Origin: Bradyrhizobium iriomotense
Lineage (GTDB): Bacteria; Pseudomonadota; Alphaproteobacteria; Rhizobiales; Xanthobacteraceae
DNA length: 64,000 nt
Assembly: GCF_030160715.1 (NCBI RefSeq)
Contig: NZ_BSOW01000018.1
Location: forward strand, 1-64,000
Direction of reading: 5' to 3'
The translations under genes and the position numbers were made by a program. The notes under the pieces are model-generated. The model ran no database searches, was not told the origin of the DNA, and was given only the letters and a program-made list of their open reading frames with translations. Positions 43,410 through 52,499 of this stretch are shown piece after piece. Positions within the stretch are counted from its first letter, which is position 1, and each line of letters begins with the position of its first letter.

Positions 43410-44285
43410 CTAGACGTTCAGGACGGCCACGATCTCATAGGTGACGGGATCGATGATCACGATCTCCTCGCGGACCAGGATGTACCTGTAGCTCCGCCAC
43501 TCCGGATAGATCGTCACGACCCGGGACGGCAGGGCGTGCAGCTCGATGCCCTCACGCGGGATTCGCGTGCCGACCGAAACCGAGAAGTTCACGTTGCCGA
43601 CCGGAGCAACCCTCTCCTCGCGGATCACCGATGTGATCTGCGTGCGCTGCTCGGTCGAGAGCTTGGCGCCAGCGCCGGCCTGGCCGGTGGTCTGGCTCGA
43701 CGTCGAGGTGCCGGTCTGACCCTGCACGTTGGTGCCGGTCTGACCCTGGCGGTTCTCGCCTGCGGCCGTGCCGGACTTGGTTTGAGTCTCCGAGCTCATG
43801 CCCTTCGACTTGTCCTGCTGACCCTGGGCGCGTTCGTCGGTGCGTTGGCCCTTGGTGGCCCCCGACTTCTCCTCAGCCGTCGGGTTCTTGTGCATCGTGC
43901 CGGAGGACTTCTCGTCCTTCATCGCACCCGAGGACTTCTCCTCGGCGCCGGACTTCATGGATCCGCCGGCCTGTCCCACGGTGCTCTTTTCCTTGCCCTT
44001 GGAATCCTTGGCGTCGGACCGCTCGTTCTTCATGGCGCCGGAGGGCTTCTCTTCAGCAGTGGACTTCGCCGATCCGCCGGCCTGTCCGACCGTGCCCTTC
44101 TCCTTGCCCACGGACTCCTTGCCCGTGGCGCCATGCTCGGCCGCGCCGGTGGAGGGCTGCGAATGCTGCTGCATCTGCTGCGAACCGCCGGAGCCTTGCT
44201 CGCGGTTCATGCCTTGCGCATTGGCAAGGCCGGTTCCGGCGACAAGCGCGAGCGCGGCAACCGAGATCATAAAACGATTAGCCAT
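43410..44285 (-). CDS. Exported DUF1236 protein with Lys/Gly/Glu-rich repeats
   Basis: The 291-aa product has a signal peptide (MANRFMISVAALALVAGTGLANAQG), a low-complexity region of about 160 residues with repeated KGKEKSTVGQAGGS / EEKSSGAMKDE units, and a C-terminal DUF1236-type domain (STEQRTQITSVIREE...VGTRIPREGIELHALP and IYPEWRSYRYILVREEIVIIDP). The repeats come as a 6-9 residue set, pointing to tandem duplication. The role is unknown; similar Bradyrhizobium proteins are thought to be stress-related envelope proteins. Confidence 0.88.
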   Translation of the reverse strand: MANRFMISVAALALVAGTGLANAQGMNREQGSGGSQQMQQHSQPSTGAAEHGATGKESVGKEKGTVGQAGGSAKSTAEEKPSGAMKNERSDAKDSKGKEKSTVGQAGGSMKSGAEEKSSGAMKDEKSSGTMHKNPTAEEKSGATKGQRTDERAQGQQDKSKGMSSETQTKSGTAAGENRQGQTGTNVQGQTGTSTSSQTTGQAGAGAKLSTEQRTQITSVIREERVAPVGNVNFSVSVGTRIPREGIELHALPSRVVTIYPEWRSYRYILVREEIVIIDPVTYEIVAVLNV

Positions 44286-44466
44286 TTAGTTTCTCCTCAC
44301 GTGGTTTCTTGCGTCATTGCCCGCGCCGACAACGAAAGGAGAAATCGGTTGTTCCTGAAACTTCGACAGTTCCTCGGCATTTGTTTGTTGAATGCTGGAT
44401 GAACGAGCGCGCCACCAACGCGACAAACTCTTCAGCCGCAAACATCCACTGAGGGCAAAAAGAAAG

Positions 44467-44492
44467 AAAGGCCGGCTGTTCAGCCGGCCTTT
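44467..44492 (-). terminator. Terminator of the DsbA-like gene
   Basis: AAAGGCCGGCTG and CAGCCGGCCTTT pair with almost no loop; on the minus strand a T-rich run (TTTCTTTCTTT) follows. It is 32 bases past the stop of the gene at 44525. Confidence 0.8.
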
Positions 44493-44524
44493 CGCAATTC
44501 GAAAAAAAAACGATTGTCGTGCTC

Positions 44525-45292
44525 TCAGCAGGTCGCCTTGCCGCAGCGTGCGACGCCGATCTTTTCCTTCAGGCCGTCGAGGCCGATGGCGCCGACCACG
44601 ATCTGCTTGCCGATCACGTAGCTCGGCGTGCCGTTCATGCCCATCGCTTCGGCGAGCTTGAAGTTCTCCTCGATCGTGGCACGCACTTCCGGAGTGGCGA
44701 TGTCCTTCTCGATCTTCGCAACATCGAGGCCGGCCTCCTTGGCGGCGGCAAGCGCGTGCGCCTTGTCGGCCTGGCCGCGGCCGCCGAGCAGCTTCTGGTG
44801 GAAGTCGAGATATTTCTTGCCGGTCGGATCCTGCATGCGGACGGCGACCGCAACCTGCGCCGCCTCGACCGAGCCCTGGCTCAGCACCGGAAATTCCTTG
44901 AGCACGACCTTCAGCTTGGGATCGGCCTTCATGAGGTCGAGCATGTCGGTCATCGCGCGCTTGCAGTAGCCGCAATTGTAATCGAAGAACTCGACGAAGG
45001 TGACGTCGCCGTCCTTGTTGCCGAGCACGACCTGGCGCGGTGAGTTGAAGATCGCATCCGCATTCTGCGTGATGCTTGCTTCGTGCTTCTGCGCTTCGGC
45101 GGCGGCCTGGCGCTTGCTGAGCTCGGCCATCGCATCCTCGAGCACCTCGGGATGACTGACGAGATAGCTCTTGATGATCGCCTCGATGTCGGAGCGCTGG
45201 GCGTCGGTGAAGCTGTCGGCCGAGGCCGGCCCGCTTGCGCCGAACACGGCGAGCGCAAACAGGGCGGGTACGATCAGGCGCAGCGAAGGCAT
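44525..45292 (-). CDS. Periplasmic DsbA-family thiol oxidoreductase
   Basis: A 255-aa exported thioredoxin-fold protein: signal peptide (LIVPALFALAVFGASGPASA), helical N-terminal extension, active site Cys-Gly-Tyr-Cys in FFDYNCGYCKRAM, and cis-Pro in GTPSYVIG. The layout with an N-terminal helical arm resembles the ScsC/Com1 group of DsbA-like proteins. It should oxidise or isomerise disulfides. The ATG at 45292 is preferred; 45331 would place extra residues before the signal peptide. Confidence 0.92.
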   Translation of the reverse strand: MPSLRLIVPALFALAVFGASGPASADSFTDAQRSDIEAIIKSYLVSHPEVLEDAMAELSKRQAAAEAQKHEASITQNADAIFNSPRQVVLGNKDGDVTFVEFFDYNCGYCKRAMTDMLDLMKADPKLKVVLKEFPVLSQGSVEAAQVAVAVRMQDPTGKKYLDFHQKLLGGRGQADKAHALAAAKEAGLDVAKIEKDIATPEVRATIEENFKLAEAMGMNGTPSYVIGKQIVVGAIGLDGLKEKIGVARCGKATC

Positions 45293-45388
45293 TGGCAAAT
45301 CCTCTGGTCGAAAGCAGGTTTCGGAAAACATCCCGGCCGATCTGACCTGGCCGTGCCGTGACGTCGTGGTCGGTGTCGTACTAATCGT

Positions 45389-46792
45389 CTAATTGCTGCG
45401 TGGCGGTTTTGACGCCACGATGTCGTCGGCCCGGACCCAGCCGGGCGTGCCGATGGCGAAACGGGTTTTGGCGCGCGTCGCAAGCTCGCGTGCGGTCTTG
45501 TTGTCCCCGCGCAGGTAAGCTGCCTGCGCCGACGCCAGATCGGCCTCGGCATAGTCCCCCTTGCGGCCATAGGCGATCGCGAGCTGCGTGTAGCCGAGCG
45601 GCGCCTCCGGTTCCCGCGCCACCGCGGCACGGAGAATCCGGATCGCTTCGTCCGTGTAGGACTTATTATCGGTTCCGACCAGAGCCTGCCCAAGTAACAT
45701 CTCGATGAGCGGGGCGTTGCCGGAGAGCTGCACCGCCTTGTGCAGGGCAGGGATCGCTTCCGCCGGCTTGCCGCTCTCGAGCAGCGCCTGGCCGCGCACC
45801 TCGTAGAAATACGGGTTGTTCGGTTGCGCCTGGATCAGCGCGTCGATCTGGGCCAACGCGCTGCGCAGGTCGCCGTGCAGATAGGTGCTGATGGCGCGCG
45901 CATAACGGGCGGGCGCGCTGTCGTTGGACAGCGGATAGCGGCGATAGACGGTCTCGGGCCGCTCCATGAAGGCGGAAACCTTGGCGCGAACCATGTCATG
46001 GCGCGCCTGGAGCGCGGGGTCGTCCTTCTTGTCCCAATAGGGACTCGAACGCGCGTATTGGGCCAGCGCCTCGACGCGCTCGGCCGGCATCGGATGCGAC
46101 TGCAAATAGGGATCGGAGCCGCGCGCAGCGAACAGGCTCTCGCTGGTGAAGCGCTTGAAGGTCTCGTACATGCCCTTTGGCGACTGCTGGGTCGCGGTCA
46201 GGAACTTCACGCCGGCGCGGTCGGCGTTCTCCTCCTGCTGGCGCTGGTAGGACAACAGGTTGCGGCGGATCATCTCCTGCGGTCCGGAAACGGTGGCGGC
46301 GCCGGCATTGGCGAGGCCGTTGTTCGCGTTGCCGCTGCGGGCGCCCGCGACCAGGGCGCCAGCGCCGAGCAGCATGGCGATGATCATCTGGGTCTGGGCG
46401 TTGGCGAGCTCCAGGCGCAGCTTGGCGAGGTGGCCGCCGGCCAGATGCCCGGTCTCGTGCGCGAGCACGCCGATCAGCTGGTTCGGCGTTTCCGACTGCA
46501 TGATCGCGCCGTAATTGACGAAGATGCGGCGACCATCGGCGACGAACGCGTTGAACGATGCGTCGTTGAGGATCACCATCTGGATGTTCTGCTTCTCCAG
46601 ACCCGCGGCGCGCAGGATCGGCCTGGTGTATTCGCGCAGCAGTTGCTCAGTCTCGGTGTCGCGCAGCACCGGCGGGCCCTTGGGTCCGTCCTGCGCGCTG
46701 GTCGCCGGGAGCGGCGACAGCACCATGGCTGCCGCAGTCACGATGGCGGTGAGAGCGGAGGCCTTTTTGCGCAAAGCGAGCTGGAGCAACAT
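45389..46792 (-). CDS. M48 metalloprotease with TPR domain (BepA/YfgC-like)
   Basis: A 467-aa periplasmic protease: signal segment (ALTAIVTAAAMVLSPLPATSA), the zinc motif HETGH in IGVLAHETGHLAGGH with a downstream Glu in EENADRAG, and a C-terminal TPR array from about residue 290 on. BepA-type proteases assist and police outer-membrane protein assembly. The reading frame is open much further upstream, but this extension is antisense to the aminotransferase gene; the start is the ATG at 46792 (MLLQLALRKK). Confidence 0.92.
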   Translation of the reverse strand: MLLQLALRKKASALTAIVTAAAMVLSPLPATSAQDGPKGPPVLRDTETEQLLREYTRPILRAAGLEKQNIQMVILNDASFNAFVADGRRIFVNYGAIMQSETPNQLIGVLAHETGHLAGGHLAKLRLELANAQTQMIIAMLLGAGALVAGARSGNANNGLANAGAATVSGPQEMIRRNLLSYQRQQEENADRAGVKFLTATQQSPKGMYETFKRFTSESLFAARGSDPYLQSHPMPAERVEALAQYARSSPYWDKKDDPALQARHDMVRAKVSAFMERPETVYRRYPLSNDSAPARYARAISTYLHGDLRSALAQIDALIQAQPNNPYFYEVRGQALLESGKPAEAIPALHKAVQLSGNAPLIEMLLGQALVGTDNKSYTDEAIRILRAAVAREPEAPLGYTQLAIAYGRKGDYAEADLASAQAAYLRGDNKTARELATRAKTRFAIGTPGWVRADDIVASKPPRSN

Positions 46793-46951
46793 CGATCGGT
46801 CTTGAAATGCAGTTTTGTGATTGGTCTTGGTGATTGGCGTCGGACCGGATACGGGATATGCCCCTAATGAGCCGCACAATGCGGCCAGTCTGGGGCACCC
46901 TGTTCCCGGGCCCCTGGGGGTTCCGGACCGGAAGCGAAATAGCAGATATTG

Positions 46952-48139
46952 ATGCGCGATGCGATATTGAGGAACCGGCTGGAGCCCTGGCTGACGCCAT
47001 CCCGCCGCAGTGACGTTCCCCCGTTCATGGTGATGGACGTGATGGCGGCGGCCGCGCGAATCGAGGCGGCCGGCGGCCACGTCATCCATATGGAGGTCGG
47101 ACAGCCCGCCGCGCCGGCCCCGAAGACCGCGATCGCGGCCGCGCACCGGGCGCTGGACACGGCGCGGATCGATTATACCTCCGCGCTCGGCATCCCCCCG
47201 TTGCGCGAGCGCATCGCGCGCCATTATCGCGATGCCTATGGCTGCGAGGTGAGCCCCGAGCGGATCGTCGTCACCACCGGATCTTCGGGCGGCTTCATCC
47301 TGGCCTTCCTTGCCCTGTTCGAGCCGGGTGACCGGGTCGCGGTGACGGTGCCCGGCTATCCGCCATACCGTCATATCCTGACAGCGCTCGGCTGCGAGCC
47401 GGTGCCGATCGAGACCACCAGCGAGACCCGTCACGCCCTGACCGGCGAGGCGTTGCTTGCGGAGCATCGCAAGGCGCCGCTCAAGGGCGTGCTGGTCGCA
47501 AGCCCCGCCAACCCCACCGGGACCATGATGTCCAGGGAGGCGCTGTCCAGCCTGATCGCGGCCGCCGAGGGCGCCGGCATCCGCTTCATCTCGGACGAGA
47601 TCTATCACGGTCTCGACTATGCATTTCCCGCCGTCACCGCGGCAGCGCTGTCGGACCACGCGCTCATCATCAATTCGTTCTCGAAATATTTTTGCATGAC
47701 CGGCTGGCGGGTCGGCTGGATGGTCGTGCCTGACGTCCTGGTGCGGCCGGTCGAGCGGCTTCAGCAGAACCTGTCGATCTCGGTGCCGTCGCTGTCGCAG
47801 ATCGCGGCTGAAGCAGCATTCGACGGCGCTGTCGAGATGGAAGAGATCAAGCACGGCTATCAGGAGAACCGCCGCATCCTGATCGAGGGTCTGCCCAAGG
47901 CGGGCCTCACCAAGTTCCTGCCCGCCGACGGCGCATTTTACCTCTATGCCGACGTGTCGGATTTTACCTCCGACAGTTTTGAGTTTGCCAAAGAGATGCT
48001 GGAGCAGGCCCATGTCGCGGCGACGCCCGGCGTCGATTTCGATCCCGTGCACGGCCGCTCCTTCATCCGCTTCTCCTATGCGCGATCGGCCGAGGAGATG
48101 CGGGAAGCAGTTGACCGGATCGCTCACTGGCTTAAATAG
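46952..48139 (+). CDS. PLP-dependent aminotransferase, class I/II
   Basis: A 395-aa fold-type I aminotransferase. The PLP-binding Lys is in NSFSKYFCMTGWRVGW; other motifs are TTGSSGGFILAF, SPANPTGTMM, ISDEIYHGLDY and the C-terminal RFSYARS with substrate-binding Arg. Substrate is not readable; the nearest relatives I know are aspartate- or aromatic-type enzymes. The ATG at 46952 is used rather than the TTG three bases earlier. It is divergent from the M48 protease gene. Confidence 0.9.
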   Translation: MRDAILRNRLEPWLTPSRRSDVPPFMVMDVMAAAARIEAAGGHVIHMEVGQPAAPAPKTAIAAAHRALDTARIDYTSALGIPPLRERIARHYRDAYGCEVSPERIVVTTGSSGGFILAFLALFEPGDRVAVTVPGYPPYRHILTALGCEPVPIETTSETRHALTGEALLAEHRKAPLKGVLVASPANPTGTMMSREALSSLIAAAEGAGIRFISDEIYHGLDYAFPAVTAAALSDHALIINSFSKYFCMTGWRVGWMVVPDVLVRPVERLQQNLSISVPSLSQIAAEAAFDGAVEMEEIKHGYQENRRILIEGLPKAGLTKFLPADGAFYLYADVSDFTSDSFEFAKEMLEQAHVAATPGVDFDPVHGRSFIRFSYARSAEEMREAVDRIAHWLK

Positions 48140-48175
48140 CCCGCCAGTTTTCTAAAGAGCCTTCCGGAGTTCAAC

Positions 48176-48784
48176 TTGTCTGACAGATCGTCTGCCGCCG
48201 CGCCGCATTTTCCTCTCGCCGCCATCGTCTGGCCGGCCCAAAGCGGCGAGGTCGCCGGCGCACTGCGCGCGGTCGTGCTGGTTGCGCTTGGAACGGCTTT
48301 GATGGCGCTGTCAGCCAAGGTCAGCCTTCCGCTACCCTACGTGCCCATGACGTTGCAGACGCTGGTCGTGCTGATGATCGGCGCCGCCTATGGCTGGCGC
48401 CTCGGTAGCGCAACCATGATCGCGTATCTCGCTGAAGGCGCGATGGGCCTGCCTGTGTTCGCAGGCCCGGTCGGCGGCCTCGCTCCGCTTGTCGGCCCCA
48501 CGGCCGGATACTTGCTCGGCTTCGTCGCGGCGGCCTTCGTCACGGGCTTTCTTGCCGAGCGGGGCTGGGATCGCAGCATGACCTGGCTGTTCGCGGCCAT
48601 GGCCATTGGCCACATCGTCATTTTGGCGATGGGATTTGCCTGGCTTGCCTTCGGCATCGGGCTTGGCGTCGCCAAGGCCTGGCAAGTCGGCATCGTGCCG
48701 TTCATCGCGGCGTCGCTGATCAAGAACGCGCTCGGGGCGACGCTGATGCCGGCTGCGCGCCGGGTCGCCCGCCGCCGCCAATAG
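48176..48784 (+). CDS. bioY: Biotin transporter substrate-binding protein BioY
   Basis: A 202-aa membrane protein of the BioY family, the S-component of biotin uptake: LPLPYVPMTLQTLVVLMIGAAYGWRLG (with the Pro-rich loop typical of the family) and FAGPVGGLAPLVGPTAGYLLGFVAAAFVTGFLAE. No BioM or BioN gene is adjacent, so it either works alone or with a shared ECF module. The start is a TTG at 48176 with CGGAG upstream. It follows the aminotransferase by 36 bases and may be cotranscribed. Confidence 0.93.
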   Translation: MSDRSSAAAPHFPLAAIVWPAQSGEVAGALRAVVLVALGTALMALSAKVSLPLPYVPMTLQTLVVLMIGAAYGWRLGSATMIAYLAEGAMGLPVFAGPVGGLAPLVGPTAGYLLGFVAAAFVTGFLAERGWDRSMTWLFAAMAIGHIVILAMGFAWLAFGIGLGVAKAWQVGIVPFIAASLIKNALGATLMPAARRVARRRQ

Positions 48785-48868
48785 GCGGCCAACGGCCGAG
48801 CAGTTCCATTTGACTCGGCCCGCCAAGTTGATCTTGGCTAGAACCACGAGAGTTGAGGGGAGGGAGCA

Positions 48869-50203
48869 ATGACGACGACAACGATGGCGGCCGCGCCGGC
48901 CGCCAAGGCCGCGGCCAAGCCGTGGTACAAGGTTCTCTATGTCCAGGTGCTGATCGCCATCTTCCTGGGCGCCATCGTCGGCTGGCTGTGGCCCTCGCTC
49001 GCCACCAACGACTGGATCAAGGCGATGGGCGACGGCTTCATCAAGCTGATCAAGATGGTGATCGCCCCGATCATCTTCTGCACCGTCGTCTCCGGCATCG
49101 CCCACATCCAGGACGCCAAGAAGGTCGGCCGCATCGGCGTCAAGGCGCTGGTCTATTTCGAGATCGTCTCGACCTTCGCGCTCCTGATCGGGCTCGTCGT
49201 CGGCAATCTCGTCAAGCCTGGCGCGGGCTTCGGCAGCGCGGCGGCCAACGCACAGGCGGTGGCCAATTACGCCAAGCAGGCCGAGGGACAGAAGAGCGTC
49301 GACTTCATCCTGCACATCATTCCTGACACCGTGGTCGGCGCCTTCGCGCAAGGCGAGATCCTCCAGGTGCTCTTGTTCTCGGTGCTGTTCGGCTTCGCCC
49401 TCATGGGCCTCGGTGAGCGCGGCCATGTGATCCGCAGCTTCATCGACGATGCCGCCCATGCCGTGTTCGGTGTGATCTCCATCGTGATGCGCGCGGCGCC
49501 GATCGGTGCGTTCGGCGCGATGGCCTACACGATCGGCAAGTTCGGCACCGGCGCGATCCTCAACCTGATCGGCCTGATCGCGACGTTCTACGTCACCGCG
49601 GCATTGTTCGTGTTCATCGTGCTCGGCACCATCGCGCGCTTCGCCGGGTTCTCGATCTTCAAGTTCCTTGCCTACATCAAGGACGAGCTGCTGATCGTGC
49701 TCGGCACCTCGTCCTCCGAAAGCGCGCTGCCGTCCTTGATGGAGAAGCTGGAACGGCTCGGCTGCTCCAAGTCGGTGGTCGGCCTCGTGGTCCCCACGGG
49801 CTACTCGTTCAACCTCGACGGCACCAACATCTACATGACCCTGGCGACCCTGTTCATCGCGCAGGCGCTCGGCGTCGATCTCACCTTCGGCCAGCAGATC
49901 ACCATCCTGGTGGTGGCTATGCTGACCTCGAAAGGCGCCTCCGGTATCACCGGTGCGGGCTTCATCACGCTCGCAGCGACGCTCGCGGTGGTCGATCCGC
50001 GGCTCGTGCCGGGCATGGCGATCGTGCTCGGCATCGACAAGTTCATGAGCGAATGCCGCGCGCTGACCAATCTCTGCGGCAACGGCGTTGCCTGCGTGAT
50101 CGTCGCCTGGTGGGAGGGCGAGCTCGACCGCGACAAGCTCAATGCGCGGCTGAGCCAGCAGATCGATCCGACCGACTTGGAAACGGCGCTGACGACCGAC
50201 TGA
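48869..50203 (+). CDS. dctA: C4-dicarboxylate transport protein DctA
   Basis: The 444-aa protein is a dicarboxylate/amino acid:cation symporter: MVIAPIIFCTVVSGIAHIQD, GTSSSESALPSLMEKLE, the NLDGTNIYMTLATLFIAQALG and GITGAGFITLAATLA signatures, and MSECRALTNLCGNGVACVIVAWWEGELD. DctA brings in succinate, malate and fumarate, the main carbon source of rhizobia in symbiosis. A GGGAG site precedes the ATG. No dctB/dctD genes are beside it. Confidence 0.95.
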   Translation: MTTTTMAAAPAAKAAAKPWYKVLYVQVLIAIFLGAIVGWLWPSLATNDWIKAMGDGFIKLIKMVIAPIIFCTVVSGIAHIQDAKKVGRIGVKALVYFEIVSTFALLIGLVVGNLVKPGAGFGSAAANAQAVANYAKQAEGQKSVDFILHIIPDTVVGAFAQGEILQVLLFSVLFGFALMGLGERGHVIRSFIDDAAHAVFGVISIVMRAAPIGAFGAMAYTIGKFGTGAILNLIGLIATFYVTAALFVFIVLGTIARFAGFSIFKFLAYIKDELLIVLGTSSSESALPSLMEKLERLGCSKSVVGLVVPTGYSFNLDGTNIYMTLATLFIAQALGVDLTFGQQITILVVAMLTSKGASGITGAGFITLAATLAVVDPRLVPGMAIVLGIDKFMSECRALTNLCGNGVACVIVAWWEGELDRDKLNARLSQQIDPTDLETALTTD

Positions 50204-50223
50204 TCTGCAAGCTCATCGCGCCG

Positions 50224-50337
50224 CTACGTCTTGAAATAGCAGGGCTGGTCGAGATCCTCGATCAGCCCTTGCCGTTTGGGCGTCCAGCCGAGCAGGGCGC
50301 GGTTGGATGCCGAGCGCCTCAGGGCGCTGCTCCCCAT
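50224..50337 (-). pseudogene. C-terminal remnant of an NAD-dependent sugar epimerase
   Basis: A 37-codon minus-strand frame reads MGSSALRRSASNRALLGWTPKRQ then LIEDLDQPCYFKT and stop (split here for length). SNRALLGWTPKRQGLIEDL resembles the C-terminal end of extended SDR epimerases, where such a segment closes the substrate pocket. No matching N-terminal domain is nearby, so it seems to be the leftover of a deleted gene. Confidence 0.55.
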
Positions 50338-50402
50338 ACACGCCGACTGACGGAATCCGCGCTCTCGTCCGTTTAACCCCCATCTGGATTTCGGGATGAG
50401 GG

Positions 50403-52499
50403 GTGGGTGACATCGTGGGCAAGGCGGCGGCCGATCGGATTCTGTTGCAGGCAGCGGAGCATTTTGAGGCGGGGCGGCCGGATCAGGCGGGCCTCTTGTG
50501 CGGCGAAGTGCTGAAGGCGCATCCCGACCATGTACCGGCGCTGCATCTATCGGCCGTGGTCGCTTTCGTGACCGATCGCGCGAGCGACGGGGCGAGCCTG
50601 CTGAGCCGCGTGTTCAGCCTCGATCCCGACCACGCGCCGGCCCTCGTCACGCTGGGCGACGCGCTTGCCGTGAAGGGTGAGCAGGACGGCGCGGTGGCGG
50701 CGTTTCAGCGCGCGCTTCCGCGGCGGCCGCGCGATGCAGGTCTCTACAACAAGCTCGGCGTGGCGCTGGCTGAGCTGTCGCGATTCAAAGAGGCGGAATC
50801 CGCCTATCGGCGCGCGATCGAGCTCGATCCGCATCTGACGCGTGCGCATTTCAACCTGGCCGTCGCGCTAGCGGGGCAGGGGCGGCTTGCCGAGGCCGAG
50901 GATACCTATCGCCAGGTCATCGCAAGAGATCCGGCCCATCGCGGCGTCTGGCTCAATCTCGGCAATGTGCTGTCCGATCAGAAGAAACTTGACGAAGCAG
51001 TGACGGCCTATCGTCGCGCCCTCGAATCCGCCCCGGAGGATCCTGGGCTGATCTGCAATCTCGGTGCCGCGCTTTATCGCAAGGGCGAGCTCGAGGAGGC
51101 GATCGTTCACTATCGCCACGCGACGGTGCTTGATCCGGACAACCTTCCGGCGCTGCGATTGCTCGGTCTGGTCCTGCACGAGGCCGGCCATCTACACCAG
51201 GCGGCCGCGACCTATCAGCGGACCGTCGCGCGCGATCCGGATGATCATGTGGTCATCAGCAACCTCGGCGCCTGCCTGTGCGAGCTCGGGCTTTTCGAGG
51301 AAGCCATCGAAGCTTGCGAGCGGGCGCTGGCGTTGAAGGCCGATCATGCGCCCGCCCACACCAATCTCGGCATCATCTTCGAGAAGCAGGGTCGGGTTGA
51401 AGCCGCCGTCGCCGCGCATCGTCGTGCCGTCGCCGCCGATCCCGCTTACGCCAAGGGCCATGCGAACCTCGCGGTCGCACTGCGCAATGCCGGCGAGATC
51501 GACGCGGCGCTTGCCGCCTCGCGCGAGGCCATCGCGCTCGACCCGGAGCAACCGCTCGCGCAATATAACCACGCGCATTTTTTGCTGATGAACGGCGACT
51601 TCGCGAGCGGCTTCGAGGCCTATCAATGGCGGCGCAGGTGCAAGACCCTCTCCGATGGAGACCCGACCTTCAGCGAGCCGGAATGGCAGGGCGAGCCGCT
51701 CGGCGGCCGCCGGCTTCTGCTGTTCGCCGAATATGGTCTCGGCGACGCCCTGCAATTCGTGCGCTATCTGCCGATGGTGGTAAGGATGGGCGGCTCCATC
51801 ATCCTCCAGGTCCAGCCGGCGCTCGCCTCGCTGCTGCGGACGATGGCTGATGTCACCGTGATCGCGCGCGGCGAGCCGCTGCCGCCGTTCGACGTGCAAC
51901 TGCCGCTGATGAGCCTGCCGCGCGTGTTCGGCACGACGCTCGACACGATTCCGGCGGAGGTGCCCTATCTGCATCCCGATCCCGCAAGGCTGTCGCGATG
52001 GCGCGCTGCGCTTGACGGCGTGAGCGCGTTCAAGGTTGGCGTGGTCTGGGCCGGTAATCCCAGGCACAAGGGCGATGCGCAGCGTTCTCTGTCGGCAGAA
52101 GAGGTTCTGCCGCGCCTGATCACGCCGGGCGTGCAGCTTTATAGCTTGCAGAAGGAGCCGCGCGAGGTTGACGTCCCGGTGCTGGCGGCGCTTGGCACCG
52201 ACATCATCGATCTCGCGCCGGCGCTCGGCGATTTCTCCGATACCGCTGCGGCGGTCGCGGCGCTCGATCTCGTCATCGCCGTTGACACCTCGGTCGCGCA
52301 TCTTGCCGGTGCGCTCGGCCACCCGGTCTGGATGCTGCTGCCTTACGCGCTCGACTGGCGCTGGCTGCGCGATCGCGAGGACAGCCCATGGTATCCGACC
52401 ACGCGGCTGTTTAGGCAGCGCAGGCCACGCGAATGGGACGATCCCTTGATGCGGATGTCCGCCGCGCTGGCGGTTCTCGCGGCGAAACGCGCTGGCTAG
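50403..52499 (+). CDS. TPR protein with C-terminal glycosyltransferase domain
   Basis: A 698-aa protein with about ten TPR units (residues 15-400; each has the AxxxxxxAIxLDP rhythm) joined to a region with LLLFAEYGLGDALQFVRYLPM, VVWAGNPRHKGDAQRSL and DLVIAVDTSVAHLAGALGHPVWMLLP. That second half is a GT9/ADP-heptose-like fold, as in TPR-linked glycosyltransferases that modify proteins or polysaccharide. Start is a GTG at 50403. Its stop overlaps that of the convergent DadA-like gene. Confidence 0.88.
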   Translation: MGDIVGKAAADRILLQAAEHFEAGRPDQAGLLCGEVLKAHPDHVPALHLSAVVAFVTDRASDGASLLSRVFSLDPDHAPALVTLGDALAVKGEQDGAVAAFQRALPRRPRDAGLYNKLGVALAELSRFKEAESAYRRAIELDPHLTRAHFNLAVALAGQGRLAEAEDTYRQVIARDPAHRGVWLNLGNVLSDQKKLDEAVTAYRRALESAPEDPGLICNLGAALYRKGELEEAIVHYRHATVLDPDNLPALRLLGLVLHEAGHLHQAAATYQRTVARDPDDHVVISNLGACLCELGLFEEAIEACERALALKADHAPAHTNLGIIFEKQGRVEAAVAAHRRAVAADPAYAKGHANLAVALRNAGEIDAALAASREAIALDPEQPLAQYNHAHFLLMNGDFASGFEAYQWRRRCKTLSDGDPTFSEPEWQGEPLGGRRLLLFAEYGLGDALQFVRYLPMVVRMGGSIILQVQPALASLLRTMADVTVIARGEPLPPFDVQLPLMSLPRVFGTTLDTIPAEVPYLHPDPARLSRWRAALDGVSAFKVGVVWAGNPRHKGDAQRSLSAEEVLPRLITPGVQLYSLQKEPREVDVPVLAALGTDIIDLAPALGDFSDTAAAVAALDLVIAVDTSVAHLAGALGHPVWMLLPYALDWRWLRDREDSPWYPTTRLFRQRRPREWDDPLMRMSAALAVLAAKRAG

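Noticed and set aside
45389..48127. A single 912-aa minus-strand protein
   Set aside because: The first half is antisense to the aminotransferase gene; only the part from ATG 46792 encodes the M48 protease with its signal peptide.
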